A stretch of DNA of 64,000 nucleotides, taken from NCBI RefSeq assembly GCF_003024715.1, contig NZ_PYLO01000003.1, positions 186,001 through 250,000 on the forward strand, read 5' to 3'. The position numbers and the translations under genes are program-made. Source of the DNA: Clostridium fessum (GTDB lineage: Bacteria > Bacillota > Clostridia > Lachnospirales > Lachnospiraceae). Each line of letters begins with the position of its first letter. Within the stretch, counting starts at the first letter, position 1. Below, piece after piece: positions 16,850 to 26,026 of this stretch. The notes beneath the pieces are model-generated. The model had not been told where the DNA came from. It saw only the letters and a program-made list of their open reading frames with translations, and did not search any database.

Positions 16850-17270
16850 TCATCTTTCAAAAATCTGTTGCTATTTCTCAACCCCTATCGCGGCAAGTGT
16901 GTATTCATCCTACTTGTCACGCTGGCGAATGCGGCAGGCGCTTTGCTGATCCCTACCATCACCGCCGACAAGATCAACATTGCCGTGGAGGGCAGACACA
17001 TGGATTGCGATCCTCGGCGGTGGGATGCTTATAAAAGGCAGCCTGACCCCCGGCACGTTCCAGGCCTTTTTCCAGTACATGAACATGTCCAGCGAACCGA
17101 TCACAGAGCTTTCCTATATGACAAACTCTCTGCAATCGGCGCTGGCCTCCATGGAGCGGGTATATGAGCTGCTGGATGAGCCGGAGATGGAAGCAGAGCC
17201 GGAAGCACCGAAGCGAATCGGTCATGCGCTGGGAGCGGTGGAGTTTTCCCACGTTCGCTTTGGCCAATTA
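16850..17270 (+). pseudogene. ABC exporter (permease-ATPase), two internal fragments
   Basis: Starts with a typical exporter N-terminus (FKNLLLFLNPYRGKCVFI, then LLIPTITADKINIAVEG), and near 17005 shifts frame and jumps to the end of the membrane domain (GGGMLIKGSLTPGTFQAFF) and the first strand of the ATPase (GAVEFSHVRFG). Most of the membrane domain and the whole ATP-binding cassette after the first strand are missing. No start codon follows the superoxide reductase stop in the right frame. Confidence 0.8.
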
Positions 17271-17365
17271 TTGGTGAATCGACATTTTGTTTCCTTTATC
17301 CACTCATTTTTATGATGTTCCAAGCACTTGATTCAAGGCAGAAAGTCATGTCGCATTACTTAATA

Positions 17366-17719
17366 CTACAGCCCCTTCTTTATTTCTTCAATTGTCATCT
17401 CATATACTTCTGTTACTTTTTCCATTGCTTCCGGTATCCCCGGCTGCTCTCCGGTTCTATCTCTCAAAAGTTCTGTCAACTCATGACTAACCTCATACAG
17501 ACGGTCAAAAGAAAGATTCTGACACACCCCTTTCAGTGTGTGTGCACCGCGAAAAGCATCTTCATAATTTTTATTTTCCAATGCCTGTTTTAACTGTATA
17601 TAACTCTGATCTTCAAGGAACTTTAATGCAAATCTCCGAATCAGTGCTTCGCTGTGAAGGCGTCCCAAGACAGCTTCATAGTTTCCTCCAATAGCTTCGT
17701 AACACTCTTGCATTGTCAT
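17366..17719 (-). CDS. HPt phosphotransfer protein
   Basis: A 117-residue four-helix protein with the HPt signature FRGAHTLKGVCQNL; H60 is the phospho-accepting histidine. It relays phosphate from a hybrid kinase receiver domain to another receiver. Last gene of the operon of a solute-binding lipoprotein and two hybrid kinases, which lack an HPt domain of their own, so it is presumably their shared carrier. No output response regulator is adjacent, so the final acceptor is elsewhere. AGGAGG precedes ATG. Confidence 0.9.
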   Translation of the reverse strand: MTMQECYEAIGGNYEAVLGRLHSEALIRRFALKFLEDQSYIQLKQALENKNYEDAFRGAHTLKGVCQNLSFDRLYEVSHELTELLRDRTGEQPGIPEAMEKVTEVYEMTIEEIKKGL

Positions 17720-17770
17720 ATTTTAGTCCTCCTGTCAATTGTATTCCACTAATTCATGAACCTCTGCGAA

Positions 17771-20599
17771 TCAATTATATACATACCTTAAAATCGTTTT
17801 TATAACTTCATCAATCACAATCGGCTTTGACAAATGTGCGTTCATTCCTGCATCCAGTGATGCCTGAACATCTTCTGCAAATGAATTAGCTGTCATTGCT
17901 ATAATAGGAATGTTTTTTCCATCCGGTCTGTCATTCATTGCCCTGATTGCTTTTGCTGCTTCATAACCATTCATTTCAGGCATCATGATATCCATCAGGA
18001 TTACATCAAATGTGCCTTCCGGATGATTTCTGAAAATCTCAACAGCATTCTTTCCATCCACAACTCTTTCTACATTCATCCCGAACTCTTCCAACTGCAC
18101 GGCAGCAATCTCTGCATTCAGTTCATTATCCTCTGCAAGAAGGACATTCACACCTGTAAGATTCACCTTTTCAGAAATACCTGTGTCTGACTTACTACAT
18201 TCCTTATCTGTAATTTCCAAAGGAATATCCACAGTAAATGTGGTTCCCTCATGCTTTTTACTCTGCACGGAAATGGTTCCACCCATCATATCTACATACT
18301 TCTTTACGATAGCCATCCCCAGTCCAACTCCATGGTACTGCGTTCTCACATCGGAATCTTCCTGTGCAAATTCCTCAAAAACTTCTTTTGTAAATTCCTC
18401 ACTCATGCCAATACCAGTATCCGAAATACGGTAACGCATATTTATATATCCATCCCCGCCCTTTTCCAGACACCGGGCTTCAAATGTAATCGTCCCTCCA
18501 TCCGGAGTGTATTTTACGGCATTGCTCAGAATATTGACCAGCACATCACGCAGGCGTGCAGGATCCGCAAGTACATTTGGAATCTTTGCTCCTTCACGCT
18601 GAATCTTAAAGTTGATATCCCTGTTCGTAAGAAAGCCTTTTGTAATATCCAATGCAGAATCTGTAATGTTTTTCACATCCGCCGGTACCGGATTGTATTT
18701 CACTTTTCCACTTTCGATGCGGGTCAGATCTAATACATCATTGAGCAGCGACAGTAAATGCTCTGAGCTTTCGTCAATCTTTTCCAGACAATTTTTCACC
18801 TCGTCTGACGGATTGTTTTTCATTGCAATACCGGTAAATCCTATGATTGCATTCATCGGTGTCCTCATATCATGGGACATATGTGACAGAAATGCTGTTT
18901 TTGCCTTGGTTGCAGCCTGTGCATGCTCTGCCAATTCCGCCATTTCCTCAGCTTTCTCCTGAGCCGTCTTCTGAGCTTTTTTTCTTGCACTGAGACGCAC
19001 CATTATCACAGCCATAGTAGTCAGCAGCCCTCCAAAAATAAGAAGAGCCAAAACAGTAACAACAGGATGCAGACGGATCCAGTCAACAAATGTCAGCTCT
19101 GTTGCTTTGTATGTGGTATACTGTGCTGCAAGATCTTCAACAAGATTTTGGGGCATGGCATACATTGCTTTCGTCAGAATACCAGCCAGCGCATGGTTCT
19201 CAGTTGATGAAATTACCATGCGGTAGGTGAATGTAGGCTGTTCCAGCAGAGTATATGTCATGGTGCCCGTAGTGTCACTGTTCACAAACGCCTGTGCCAT
19301 GTAATAATAGACGAAGGCAGCATCTGCTTTACCCTCACGGACAGCTTCCATCATTTCCTGTCGGGTACTGCACATCAGTTTTTCTGCACCAGGTGCCATT
19401 GCATCTTCAATTGAATTTGATGCTGTCTGGTCAACAGTAGTAACAACATTAATTTTTCCATCAAAGTCACGCCGTGTCACCCTTGCCAGCTGCATCGTAA
19501 TGAAAGGTGCAGTAATCCCCCATTTTTTCGTCTCAGCATAGTTATCTGTTTCCAGGCGCGCATCGATGCTCATATCTGTGGTTTCCTTATTTTTCTTATA
19601 AGCAATATACTCATCTCTGGTGGCAGGTGTAAGAAACTCATAGGAAATCCCGGCATAGTCTGCAATTTTCCGGAAGTAATCCGGGATACTACCCTTCATC
19701 TCACCATTTTCATTATAAGAATATGGATAACGGGTCGGATCACACAGAACATGAAGCGGGTTGTCCTTGGAATACTGTGAAATAATACTTTTTTCTTTCT
19801 CCGTATATTCCAGATTCTTAGTTTCGATGCTTTCATAATTTTTATTATAAAGCGTCGCTTTCCAGTCACCCTCAACTGCATTCATCTGGTCGATTGCATA
19901 ATTGATCTCATTCAGCAATTCTGTATTACCTTTTTTAACCATGACATAGAAATCGCTGCTGTCAAATTTATCCACGATACGCTCATTGTTTGTTTTTCTC
20001 AGAGAAGTGGCAGCAATAGCATCGACATTTCCGCTCAGAAGAGCTTCCTCCATCTCTGCTGTCGTATCAAAATAAAATGGATCATATGTAAATCCTTTAT
20101 TGTCTGCAAAATCCGCAAACTCTTTATCTCGTGAGCTTCCGTTCAAAAATGCCACACGCATACCGTTGTAAGTACTGTAATTGCTATCCACAATCGTGCT
20201 GTTGTCACTGCGGACGGTCAGAATCCCATTATTGGTTCCGATCGGACGTGAAAAATCAAACTTTTCTTCTCTTTCCGGTGTTTTGCGGGGAGATGTTACC
20301 ATATCAATCTCGCCATCTTCAAGCATCTGCTGCATATCATCCCAGCTCTTATCATATCCGACATATTCGTAATCTACATCCCAATAACGGGCCATCAGCC
20401 GAAGAAAATCATAGCCATACCCGCTGCGGTTGCCTTCTTCATCCATCACATGATAACCATCCATGGCAAAGAAACCGACTTTGACAGTTTCATGCTGCGA
20501 ACTGTCCTCGGCTGCATATGCGGTCTGGGGAGAAAATATCATACACACGCATACAAAAGCCAGTAACACTGCCACATATTTCTTTGCTCTCGAAATCAT
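17771..20599 (-). CDS. Hybrid sensor histidine kinase with tandem solute-binding domains (BvgS-like)
   Basis: About 942 residues. A signal peptide (MISRAKKYVAVLLAFVCVCM, cleavage near AYA-AED) is followed by two SBP_bac_3-type venus-flytrap domains (about 35-265 and 285-500), a membrane helix (about 508-530), a HisKA domain with SHMSHDMRTPMNAIIGF, an HATPase domain (NILSNAVKY, DTGIGMS, GVGLGMAIVKK) and a receiver domain with phospho-Asp in ILMDIMMPEMNG. TTG at 20617 could open the frame, but ATG 20599 has AAGGAGA at 7 nt. BvgS/EvgS-type kinases sense small solutes outside the cell. No HPt domain, supplied by the next gene. Confidence 0.95.
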   Translation of the reverse strand: MISRAKKYVAVLLAFVCVCMIFSPQTAYAAEDSSQHETVKVGFFAMDGYHVMDEEGNRSGYGYDFLRLMARYWDVDYEYVGYDKSWDDMQQMLEDGEIDMVTSPRKTPEREEKFDFSRPIGTNNGILTVRSDNSTIVDSNYSTYNGMRVAFLNGSSRDKEFADFADNKGFTYDPFYFDTTAEMEEALLSGNVDAIAATSLRKTNNERIVDKFDSSDFYVMVKKGNTELLNEINYAIDQMNAVEGDWKATLYNKNYESIETKNLEYTEKEKSIISQYSKDNPLHVLCDPTRYPYSYNENGEMKGSIPDYFRKIADYAGISYEFLTPATRDEYIAYKKNKETTDMSIDARLETDNYAETKKWGITAPFITMQLARVTRRDFDGKINVVTTVDQTASNSIEDAMAPGAEKLMCSTRQEMMEAVREGKADAAFVYYYMAQAFVNSDTTGTMTYTLLEQPTFTYRMVISSTENHALAGILTKAMYAMPQNLVEDLAAQYTTYKATELTFVDWIRLHPVVTVLALLIFGGLLTTMAVIMVRLSARKKAQKTAQEKAEEMAELAEHAQAATKAKTAFLSHMSHDMRTPMNAIIGFTGIAMKNNPSDEVKNCLEKIDESSEHLLSLLNDVLDLTRIESGKVKYNPVPADVKNITDSALDITKGFLTNRDINFKIQREGAKIPNVLADPARLRDVLVNILSNAVKYTPDGGTITFEARCLEKGGDGYINMRYRISDTGIGMSEEFTKEVFEEFAQEDSDVRTQYHGVGLGMAIVKKYVDMMGGTISVQSKKHEGTTFTVDIPLEITDKECSKSDTGISEKVNLTGVNVLLAEDNELNAEIAAVQLEEFGMNVERVVDGKNAVEIFRNHPEGTFDVILMDIMMPEMNGYEAAKAIRAMNDRPDGKNIPIIAMTANSFAEDVQASLDAGMNAHLSKPIVIDEVIKTILRYVYN

Positions 20600-20668
20600 A
20601 TTAAATCTCCTTGTCAACCTCCTAGTTTAATAAAATTGCACTGCCGCATCAAATCCATTTGTTACTGT

Positions 20669-22957
20669 TCAGTGACCTGCGGTTCGGTACCCCCCCCCAC
20701 CAGATTTTATGCTTCTGATCGTCTTTTCCAGCACCTTCATCTCAACCGGTTTTGAAATATGTGCATTCATACCGGCTGCCAGAGAATGCTGAACGTCCTC
20801 CGAGAATGCATTGGCAGACATTGCAATGATTGGAATTTTCTTTGCTACTTCATGGGAGCTTCTGCGGATTGCCTTCGTTGCATCATAACCATTCATAACA
20901 GGCATCTGCACATCCATCAGAATCATGTCATAATCACCTGGAGCAGACTGTTCAAATGCTTCCAAAATCTCTTCGCCATTTTCACAAATGGTACATTCCG
21001 CACCTTCAATCTTTAACAGTTCTATCAGGATCTCCGCGTTCAACTCATTATCCTCTGCACACAGGAATTTCATTCCCTGCAGAATATTTCCATCCTGCTC
21101 ATCTGTTTCTTCTTGTGCCGCCAGAGCAACCGTTCTATCCTCTGCAATTTTCAGATCCAAGAGAACCTCAAAACAGCTTCCCTGTCCTGGTTCACTCTCC
21201 ACATCAATGGTACCTCCCATTGCCTCAACCAGATTCTTAGTAATCGCCATTCCAAGTCCGGTTCCCTGTATTTTATTTGTAAGGGAACTTTCCGCACGGG
21301 TAAACGCATCAAAAATTGTATCCTTGAAATCTGCCGACATTCCCATACCATTATCGCTAACTAAGAAACGGTACTTTGCATAGACAGATGACTTTGTCTC
21401 ACATTCTTCTACAAAGAACTGAATTTCCCCACCTTCCTGGGTATACTTCACTGCATTGGAAAGCAGGTTGCTGAAAATCTGCATCAGGTGAACCTGATCC
21501 GCATTCACCCACTCATGCTGAATATTTTCTTTTATGATTGTAAGGGTCTGCTGCTTTTCATATATTTGAGTATGAAATATAGTGTCAAGTTCCTGTACAA
21601 GATCCAGAATAGAAAAGTCAGAATACTTGAAGACTGTTTTTCCTGCCTCAATCTTGCTCATATCCAGAACATCATTGATAATTCCTAACAGGTGCTGTGA
21701 TGAAATGTCTATTTTTTCTGCATACTCTATAACTTTTGCTTTATTACCTGCATCATGTCTGATCAAAGATGTGATACCAATGATTGCATTCATAGGTGTA
21801 CGGATATCATGTGACATATTAGACAGGAAATCCGTTTTCGCCTTATTTGCATTTTCAGCTGTCTGCAAAGCCTCTGTTGCAACGTTCTTTGCCTTTTTCA
21901 GTTTTTGATTGACTACTTCCATTTCCTTCATTGTTTGTAAATGAAGTTCATTATTTCTTTTTTCATATTCTGCTTTTTGATCTGCAAGACTAAGTCTGGA
22001 AATACTGTAGAATAATCCGGCAAAAAGTAAAAATATATAACCTGCCATGAGTATTGTTGTAAACAACACCGTTTTCTGGTAATCCCTCAGCACATTGTCA
22101 ACAACTCCCCTTTCCACAATACATACCAAAATGGTGTTGTTGCTTTCTATCGGGCAATACCCCAGATAATAGGGGTTCTGTTTTCCCAAAAGTGCAACTC
22201 CGGATTCTCTGTTATCAAACTTCTTTTTGAACAAATCAGCCTCTTCTTCTGTAATAGCCTGTTCTCCTTTTAAATGTTTTAACAGAGAATAATTACGCAG
22301 GTATTTATCACCACTCTGGTTCGTATACGTAATATTTCCGTCATTATCCAGAATGAACAAATATGCTTTCCCGTCATAACCTTTCAGTTTTAACATGGAA
22401 TCCAGTTTCGAATGATCATACACGCTTCCAATTGCCGTATAAGTTTCCCCATTGATAGTATATTCCTGACATGGAATCGCAACCAGATAACCGTCTTTTT
22501 TCTTCTGATCATAATCAACACGCACCAGTTTTCCAATATTGTATCCATTCTTTAAGTCCAGCAGAAATTTACTTGGCATATCAATCCGCATTTTTGTTCC
22601 ACCTGCTGATATTGCCTGACCATTTTCCCGAAGGAATATAAGTGTACTTTCCGATTCTTTTTCCCATGCTTCAAAGAAACTTTTGTTCATATCCGTTTCA
22701 AGAGACAGCTCCCTCTCATGAAGTAAAAATTCCTTAACCAACTGCAGCTGGCTGTAGTACCCACTCACTTGAAGATCATAGGTCTGCTGCATCTGCTCAA
22801 CAACAGCTCCCATACTGCTTTTTCCATTTTCACTGATATACTTGCTAGACTTACTTATAAGATACTTTATACAAACTACGCTTAAAAGAATAATAAGTAG
22901 TATAAGCAACAGCCTTGTTATTTTTTTTCTTTTATTTACCGTTTGTTCTATCTCCAC
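20669..22957 (-). CDS. Hybrid sensor histidine kinase with extracellular sensor and receiver
   Basis: 762 residues: membrane helix (about 15-32), an extracellular Cache-like sensor (35-290), second helix (about 295-315), coiled coil, HisKA (SNMSHDIRTPMNAIIGI), HATPase (NLLSNAVKY, DNGMGMS, GTGLGMAITKN) and a receiver with ILMDVQMPVMNG. Starts at GTG 22957, two bases after the TAA of the solute-binding lipoprotein and without its own ribosome site, so it is probably translationally coupled to it. Its last codons contain a run of nine G (20691-20699), giving a Gly-rich end after the receiver; slippage there would alter only the last dozen residues. Confidence 0.94.
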   Translation of the reverse strand: MEIEQTVNKRKKITRLLLILLIILLSVVCIKYLISKSSKYISENGKSSMGAVVEQMQQTYDLQVSGYYSQLQLVKEFLLHERELSLETDMNKSFFEAWEKESESTLIFLRENGQAISAGGTKMRIDMPSKFLLDLKNGYNIGKLVRVDYDQKKKDGYLVAIPCQEYTINGETYTAIGSVYDHSKLDSMLKLKGYDGKAYLFILDNDGNITYTNQSGDKYLRNYSLLKHLKGEQAITEEEADLFKKKFDNRESGVALLGKQNPYYLGYCPIESNNTILVCIVERGVVDNVLRDYQKTVLFTTILMAGYIFLLFAGLFYSISRLSLADQKAEYEKRNNELHLQTMKEMEVVNQKLKKAKNVATEALQTAENANKAKTDFLSNMSHDIRTPMNAIIGITSLIRHDAGNKAKVIEYAEKIDISSQHLLGIINDVLDMSKIEAGKTVFKYSDFSILDLVQELDTIFHTQIYEKQQTLTIIKENIQHEWVNADQVHLMQIFSNLLSNAVKYTQEGGEIQFFVEECETKSSVYAKYRFLVSDNGMGMSADFKDTIFDAFTRAESSLTNKIQGTGLGMAITKNLVEAMGGTIDVESEPGQGSCFEVLLDLKIAEDRTVALAAQEETDEQDGNILQGMKFLCAEDNELNAEILIELLKIEGAECTICENGEEILEAFEQSAPGDYDMILMDVQMPVMNGYDATKAIRRSSHEVAKKIPIIAMSANAFSEDVQHSLAAGMNAHISKPVEMKVLEKTIRSIKSGGGGYRTAGH

Positions 22958-22959
22958 TT

Positions 22960-24804
22960 TTACTGTTCAACCTCTATATAATCTTCCGGTGCTGACGGCT
23001 GCTGTCCTTTTGACATTGCTTCGATCCATGCACTTGATAATGTTGTATCTTTAAGCTGCTCAATCTCACATTTCGGATTTATTTTTTTCAAAACAGACAT
23101 TGTGGTGTCTGTAAGAAGAATAGAGTATTCCTTTTCTTTGTCTATTTTCTTATCATTAACTGTCAAGTCCTTTAATGAAAATCCACTTTCCGCTTGATTG
23201 ACGATAATTTTCATACCGGATGCAATTGGTAATTCGTATTTATTGGTTACATAAAAATTCTCATCCGCATCGGCGAAATAATTTTCCACGAGTTCACAAA
23301 CCTGTTTACCACTAATTTTTGTAAAATATAATGCTGTATCTGAACTCTTTGCTGTCATCATGCCAACCCGGCTATTGGTGCATTCTCCTTTATATATAGA
23401 AGAAGTGAAATAATAATATGGTGCCAGAGCCAGCTGTGCATCATTTTCTTCTCTGATCGTAGTTAAAATGGAAGATGCTGCATCACGGCCATTTCTATCG
23501 TTCAGTGAAATGGAATATTCATTTTCAAAATTCACCGTTGCTTTTTCTTCCGGAACTTTACGATTCATTACACTGCGCAAAGTATCATAAGCCTGTGTTT
23601 CATCCATTTCCCCTGACAGTAATCCGTGAACAGCCTCAAGACTTGCATCAAATGATTTTTGAGCGGAATATCGGATATAAACAGCATTATTTTTAATTTC
23701 CTCTTCCAGTCCAGGTACATCCTGCATCATGGTTGGAACATCTGTATTCAATGAAATAACACCGCTTCCATCCGCAATCAGCTTTTGCCCCTCTTCTGAA
23801 ATCATACAATCCAGCACATCCAGTGCAGTATCCAGTTTCTCCCGGTCTTTTTCCAGGTTTTTGTTAAATGCAATGTTTAATGACGGAGTCATATACACAT
23901 AGGATTCATCCGATGTCTGTGAAAAGTAAGGAATACGGATCAGCTCCGCATCCATCTGTTTCTGCAGCTGCTGCATAACCGTCGGATGTCCATGAAACAT
24001 TGCTGATTTTCCCTCGACAAACATCTGGGTTCCTGTATTGATGTCAATATTGATATCTTCTTTGCCAAAATGCGAGTCCTTAAGAAACTGACTGGTTTCT
24101 GAAAAAATACGTTTCCATAATGTATCATTAAACTTTACTTCATCCGCTGCAGTCTCTGCACCGTTTCGCCATTCAATACCATCCAGGCTTGTAAACTCAC
24201 CGATTGCCGCTGCCTGGATGATTTCATTATTAGACCAGTCTTCACCAAGATCCATGGAATACGGTTTTATGCCATTATCATAAAACTGCTGACAGGCCTG
24301 TACATATTCCTCATAATTTTCTGGAATCTTTATGCCATACTGATCAAACAGTGTTTTGTTGGCAATGATCGTCTGAGGAATACCACAGATTGGCAGCCAC
24401 TGGATTTCGTCCTCCGCATTCTTATAATATTGCACCGCATAGGAATAATACTTAGAAACAACATCATAAGAAGCAAAATCCATAAGATAAGGCTGTAAGT
24501 CCTGTGCATCTGTTCCAGAAAATCGACGTACTGTTATGATATCCGGTAATTCATCATGTTCTTTAAAATAACTGTATAAATCGGTATCATTGTTCCCAAT
24601 AATAAATTCAATATCCTGATCAGGAAACTGTTCATGGATATAGGGTGCAATATTTTTCATCAAACGATTTTCCCACAGATAAACGGTAATATGATCATCG
24701 TTTTTAGATACTTCTTTCTTTAACTGTCCACATCCAGACAAGACAGCAGTTGCTACAAGTACACCTGACACCACTGCTATCAGACAACGTTTTGCCTTTT
24801 TCAT
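22960..24804 (-). CDS. Solute-binding lipoprotein with 5'-nucleotidase-C-like end
   Basis: 614 residues beginning with a lipoprotein signal (VLSGCGQ, Cys 25). Residues 35-420 resemble extracellular solute-binding proteins of family 1 (ITVYLWENRLMKNI, LPDIITVRRF, GIPQTIIANKTLFDQYGI). The last 170 residues (APYYYFTSSIYKGECTN, SGKQVCELVENYF, ASGMKIIVN) resemble the C-terminal domain of 5'-nucleotidases, an unusual pairing. No permease genes are present; instead it precedes two sensor kinases, so it probably acts as a ligand-binding partner for signalling, not import. First gene of the operon, under a c-di-GMP riboswitch. Confidence 0.85.
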   Translation of the reverse strand: MKKAKRCLIAVVSGVLVATAVLSGCGQLKKEVSKNDDHITVYLWENRLMKNIAPYIHEQFPDQDIEFIIGNNDTDLYSYFKEHDELPDIITVRRFSGTDAQDLQPYLMDFASYDVVSKYYSYAVQYYKNAEDEIQWLPICGIPQTIIANKTLFDQYGIKIPENYEEYVQACQQFYDNGIKPYSMDLGEDWSNNEIIQAAAIGEFTSLDGIEWRNGAETAADEVKFNDTLWKRIFSETSQFLKDSHFGKEDINIDINTGTQMFVEGKSAMFHGHPTVMQQLQKQMDAELIRIPYFSQTSDESYVYMTPSLNIAFNKNLEKDREKLDTALDVLDCMISEEGQKLIADGSGVISLNTDVPTMMQDVPGLEEEIKNNAVYIRYSAQKSFDASLEAVHGLLSGEMDETQAYDTLRSVMNRKVPEEKATVNFENEYSISLNDRNGRDAASSILTTIREENDAQLALAPYYYFTSSIYKGECTNSRVGMMTAKSSDTALYFTKISGKQVCELVENYFADADENFYVTNKYELPIASGMKIIVNQAESGFSLKDLTVNDKKIDKEKEYSILLTDTTMSVLKKINPKCEIEQLKDTTLSSAWIEAMSKGQQPSAPEDYIEVEQ

Positions 24805-24863
24805 ACTTTACCTCTTTCTTTCCTGATAAAGTCATTATAGTTACGCCTATGAAATAACACCAC

Positions 24864-24890
24864 AAAAAAGCACTGTCAGACAGACAGTGC
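24864..24890 (-). terminator. Riboswitch terminator hairpin
   Basis: GCACTGTC / GACAGTGC, perfect 8-bp stem with a 5-nt loop (24870-24890), followed on the minus strand by six T. It lies between the c-di-GMP aptamer and the lipoprotein start and is the likely expression platform. Confidence 0.85.
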
Positions 24891-24902
24891 ACCTCATTTT
24901 AT

Positions 24903-24972
24903 GCAACTGGCTGCCATTTTACAGGCCCTGTAGCTTTGCGTCCCAGACTTTCATCTGGTTTGCCGATTTCCT
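24903..24972 (-). promoter_or_regulatory. Cyclic-di-GMP-I riboswitch (GEMM-I) aptamer
   Basis: The minus strand carries the diagnostic GEMM-I elements in order: GGCAAACC, a short hairpin closed by a GAAA tetraloop-like segment (CCAGATGAAAGTCTGG), GGACGCAAAGC, the second hairpin with CAGGGCCTG, and GGCAGCC before a closing strand GTTGC. It precedes a terminator and then the lipoprotein-kinase operon. GEMM-I RNAs bind cyclic di-GMP (a subclass binds cGAMP; I did not resolve which). Whether binding switches the operon on or off would need folding. Confidence 0.9.
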
Positions 24973-25009
24973 TATTATAGCTTTTAAACTTATGCAAAAA
25001 ACTGGTTTT

Positions 25010-25038
25010 ATTATACTATAGCGCTCTACTGTACACAA
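25010..25038 (-). promoter_or_regulatory. Predicted promoter for the riboswitch leader
   Basis: On the minus strand TTGTGT (25038-25033), 17-bp spacer, TATAAT (25015-25010). A second TATAAT is at 24979-24974, right at the aptamer edge, with a poorer -35. Confidence 0.55.
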
Positions 25039-25108
25039 GAAAAACATTACCGTTTTAACGCCTGAAAACAAAAAAAGAACAGCCGATATATATACTCGAA
25101 CTGTTCTT

Positions 25109-25441
25109 CTACTTCCGAAGTCCACGAAGCATTGACATTACTGTTTCCTGCTCATTTGCATTCAGATCGTTCCATATCCCTAGAACTTCTTTCTGTTTTT
25201 CTGTCAGATTCTCTGAATTACCTTCCTGAAAAAACTGCGATAATGTCACGCCCAAAGCTGCACATATTTTTTCAAGTGTGATCAGCGACGGCAGGTTTTC
25301 CTGCGCCATGATCCTTCCCAGTGACGACTGGGAAATTCCCGACAGCTGCGATAATCTGTATTTACTGATATCACGCTTTTCACATAAAGATGTTATTTTA
25401 TCCGCAATATACTTCTCTATCTGCAAGTAACTATACCTCAT
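25109..25441 (-). CDS. XRE-family helix-turn-helix regulator
   Basis: 110 residues with a Cro/C1-type helix-turn-helix at about 15-70 (ISKYRLSQLSGISQSSLGRI, then PSLITLEKICAALGVTLSQF) and an acidic C-terminal tail typical of small Firmicutes XRE regulators. The ribosome site is weak (GCGGAAATGAGG region). It lies upstream of, and in the same direction as, the riboswitch-controlled operon; whether it regulates it is unknown. Confidence 0.88.
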   Translation of the reverse strand: MRYSYLQIEKYIADKITSLCEKRDISKYRLSQLSGISQSSLGRIMAQENLPSLITLEKICAALGVTLSQFFQEGNSENLTEKQKEVLGIWNDLNANEQETVMSMLRGLRK

Positions 25442-25729
25442 TTCCGCTATTACATGTTCTTATTGTACCTGTAATAATGAAAAAATATTAGTAATCAACT
25501 TTGCAAGTATTTATCCCCATCATGGGAAGTATACGGATAAAAAAATATAAAGATACTTTCGTTTCCGCAAAAGTCATTTTCGCTTATATCATTTTTATAA
25601 TAACACAGACAGTTATGTTTGTCACATAAAAGTTTGAAACCCCAAACAAAAAAATAAACCTTCTCATACCGCAAAGCCGCATATCCGCGGATAAATCCCC
25701 ATCCCAGAGGGATCACCCTTCTGATGAAT

Positions 25730-25905
25730 ATAAAGGCTATTCGCAGATGGCTACACAATCTGACATGGATGCCTTTTAACAGAAAGTTCACAGCTCATAT
25801 AATGACACTATATTGATGTAACATGAGTATGTAAGTATACTGTAAACCATGTGGAAGTTGTGCGTATGTCAGCAACAAATCTGAACATCCGAACGGATAA
25901 GGAAA
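25730..25905 (+). repeat. Degenerate copy of the toxin-antitoxin promoter region
   Basis: About 170 bp resembling 28302-28474 (roughly 70 percent by eye): shared blocks CTATTCGCAGAT, TTTTAACAGAAA, TATAATGACA and the antitoxin start. The two copies flank the hybrid kinase gene 26027-27949. Confidence 0.65.
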
Positions 25906-25941
25906 CAATTAAAGGATAAATCTGAAAAGCGAATCAGCTGA
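25866..25941 (+). pseudogene. DinJ/RelB-type antitoxin, N-terminal remnant
   Basis: MSATNLNIRTDKETIK closely matches the start of the intact antitoxin at 28436 (MATTNLNIRTDK), then an apparent one-base insertion and a stop end the frame; a shifted frame continues LKDKSEKRIS. No toxin gene follows. A dead paralogue of the downstream toxin-antitoxin pair. The rest of 25442-26026 shows no gene that I can support. Confidence 0.7.
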
Positions 25942-26026
25942 TGGAAAAATGCACGCTCTGCAGATGCGGTATTTACATCAGCCCCTTCCACATATTTCTA
26001 TGAAATAAAAAGTGGAGTCAAATTGA

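Noticed and set aside
25495-25791. 98-codon frame on the minus strand.
   Set aside because: Composition is not protein-like, there is no ribosome site, and it overlaps the decayed toxin-antitoxin promoter copy.
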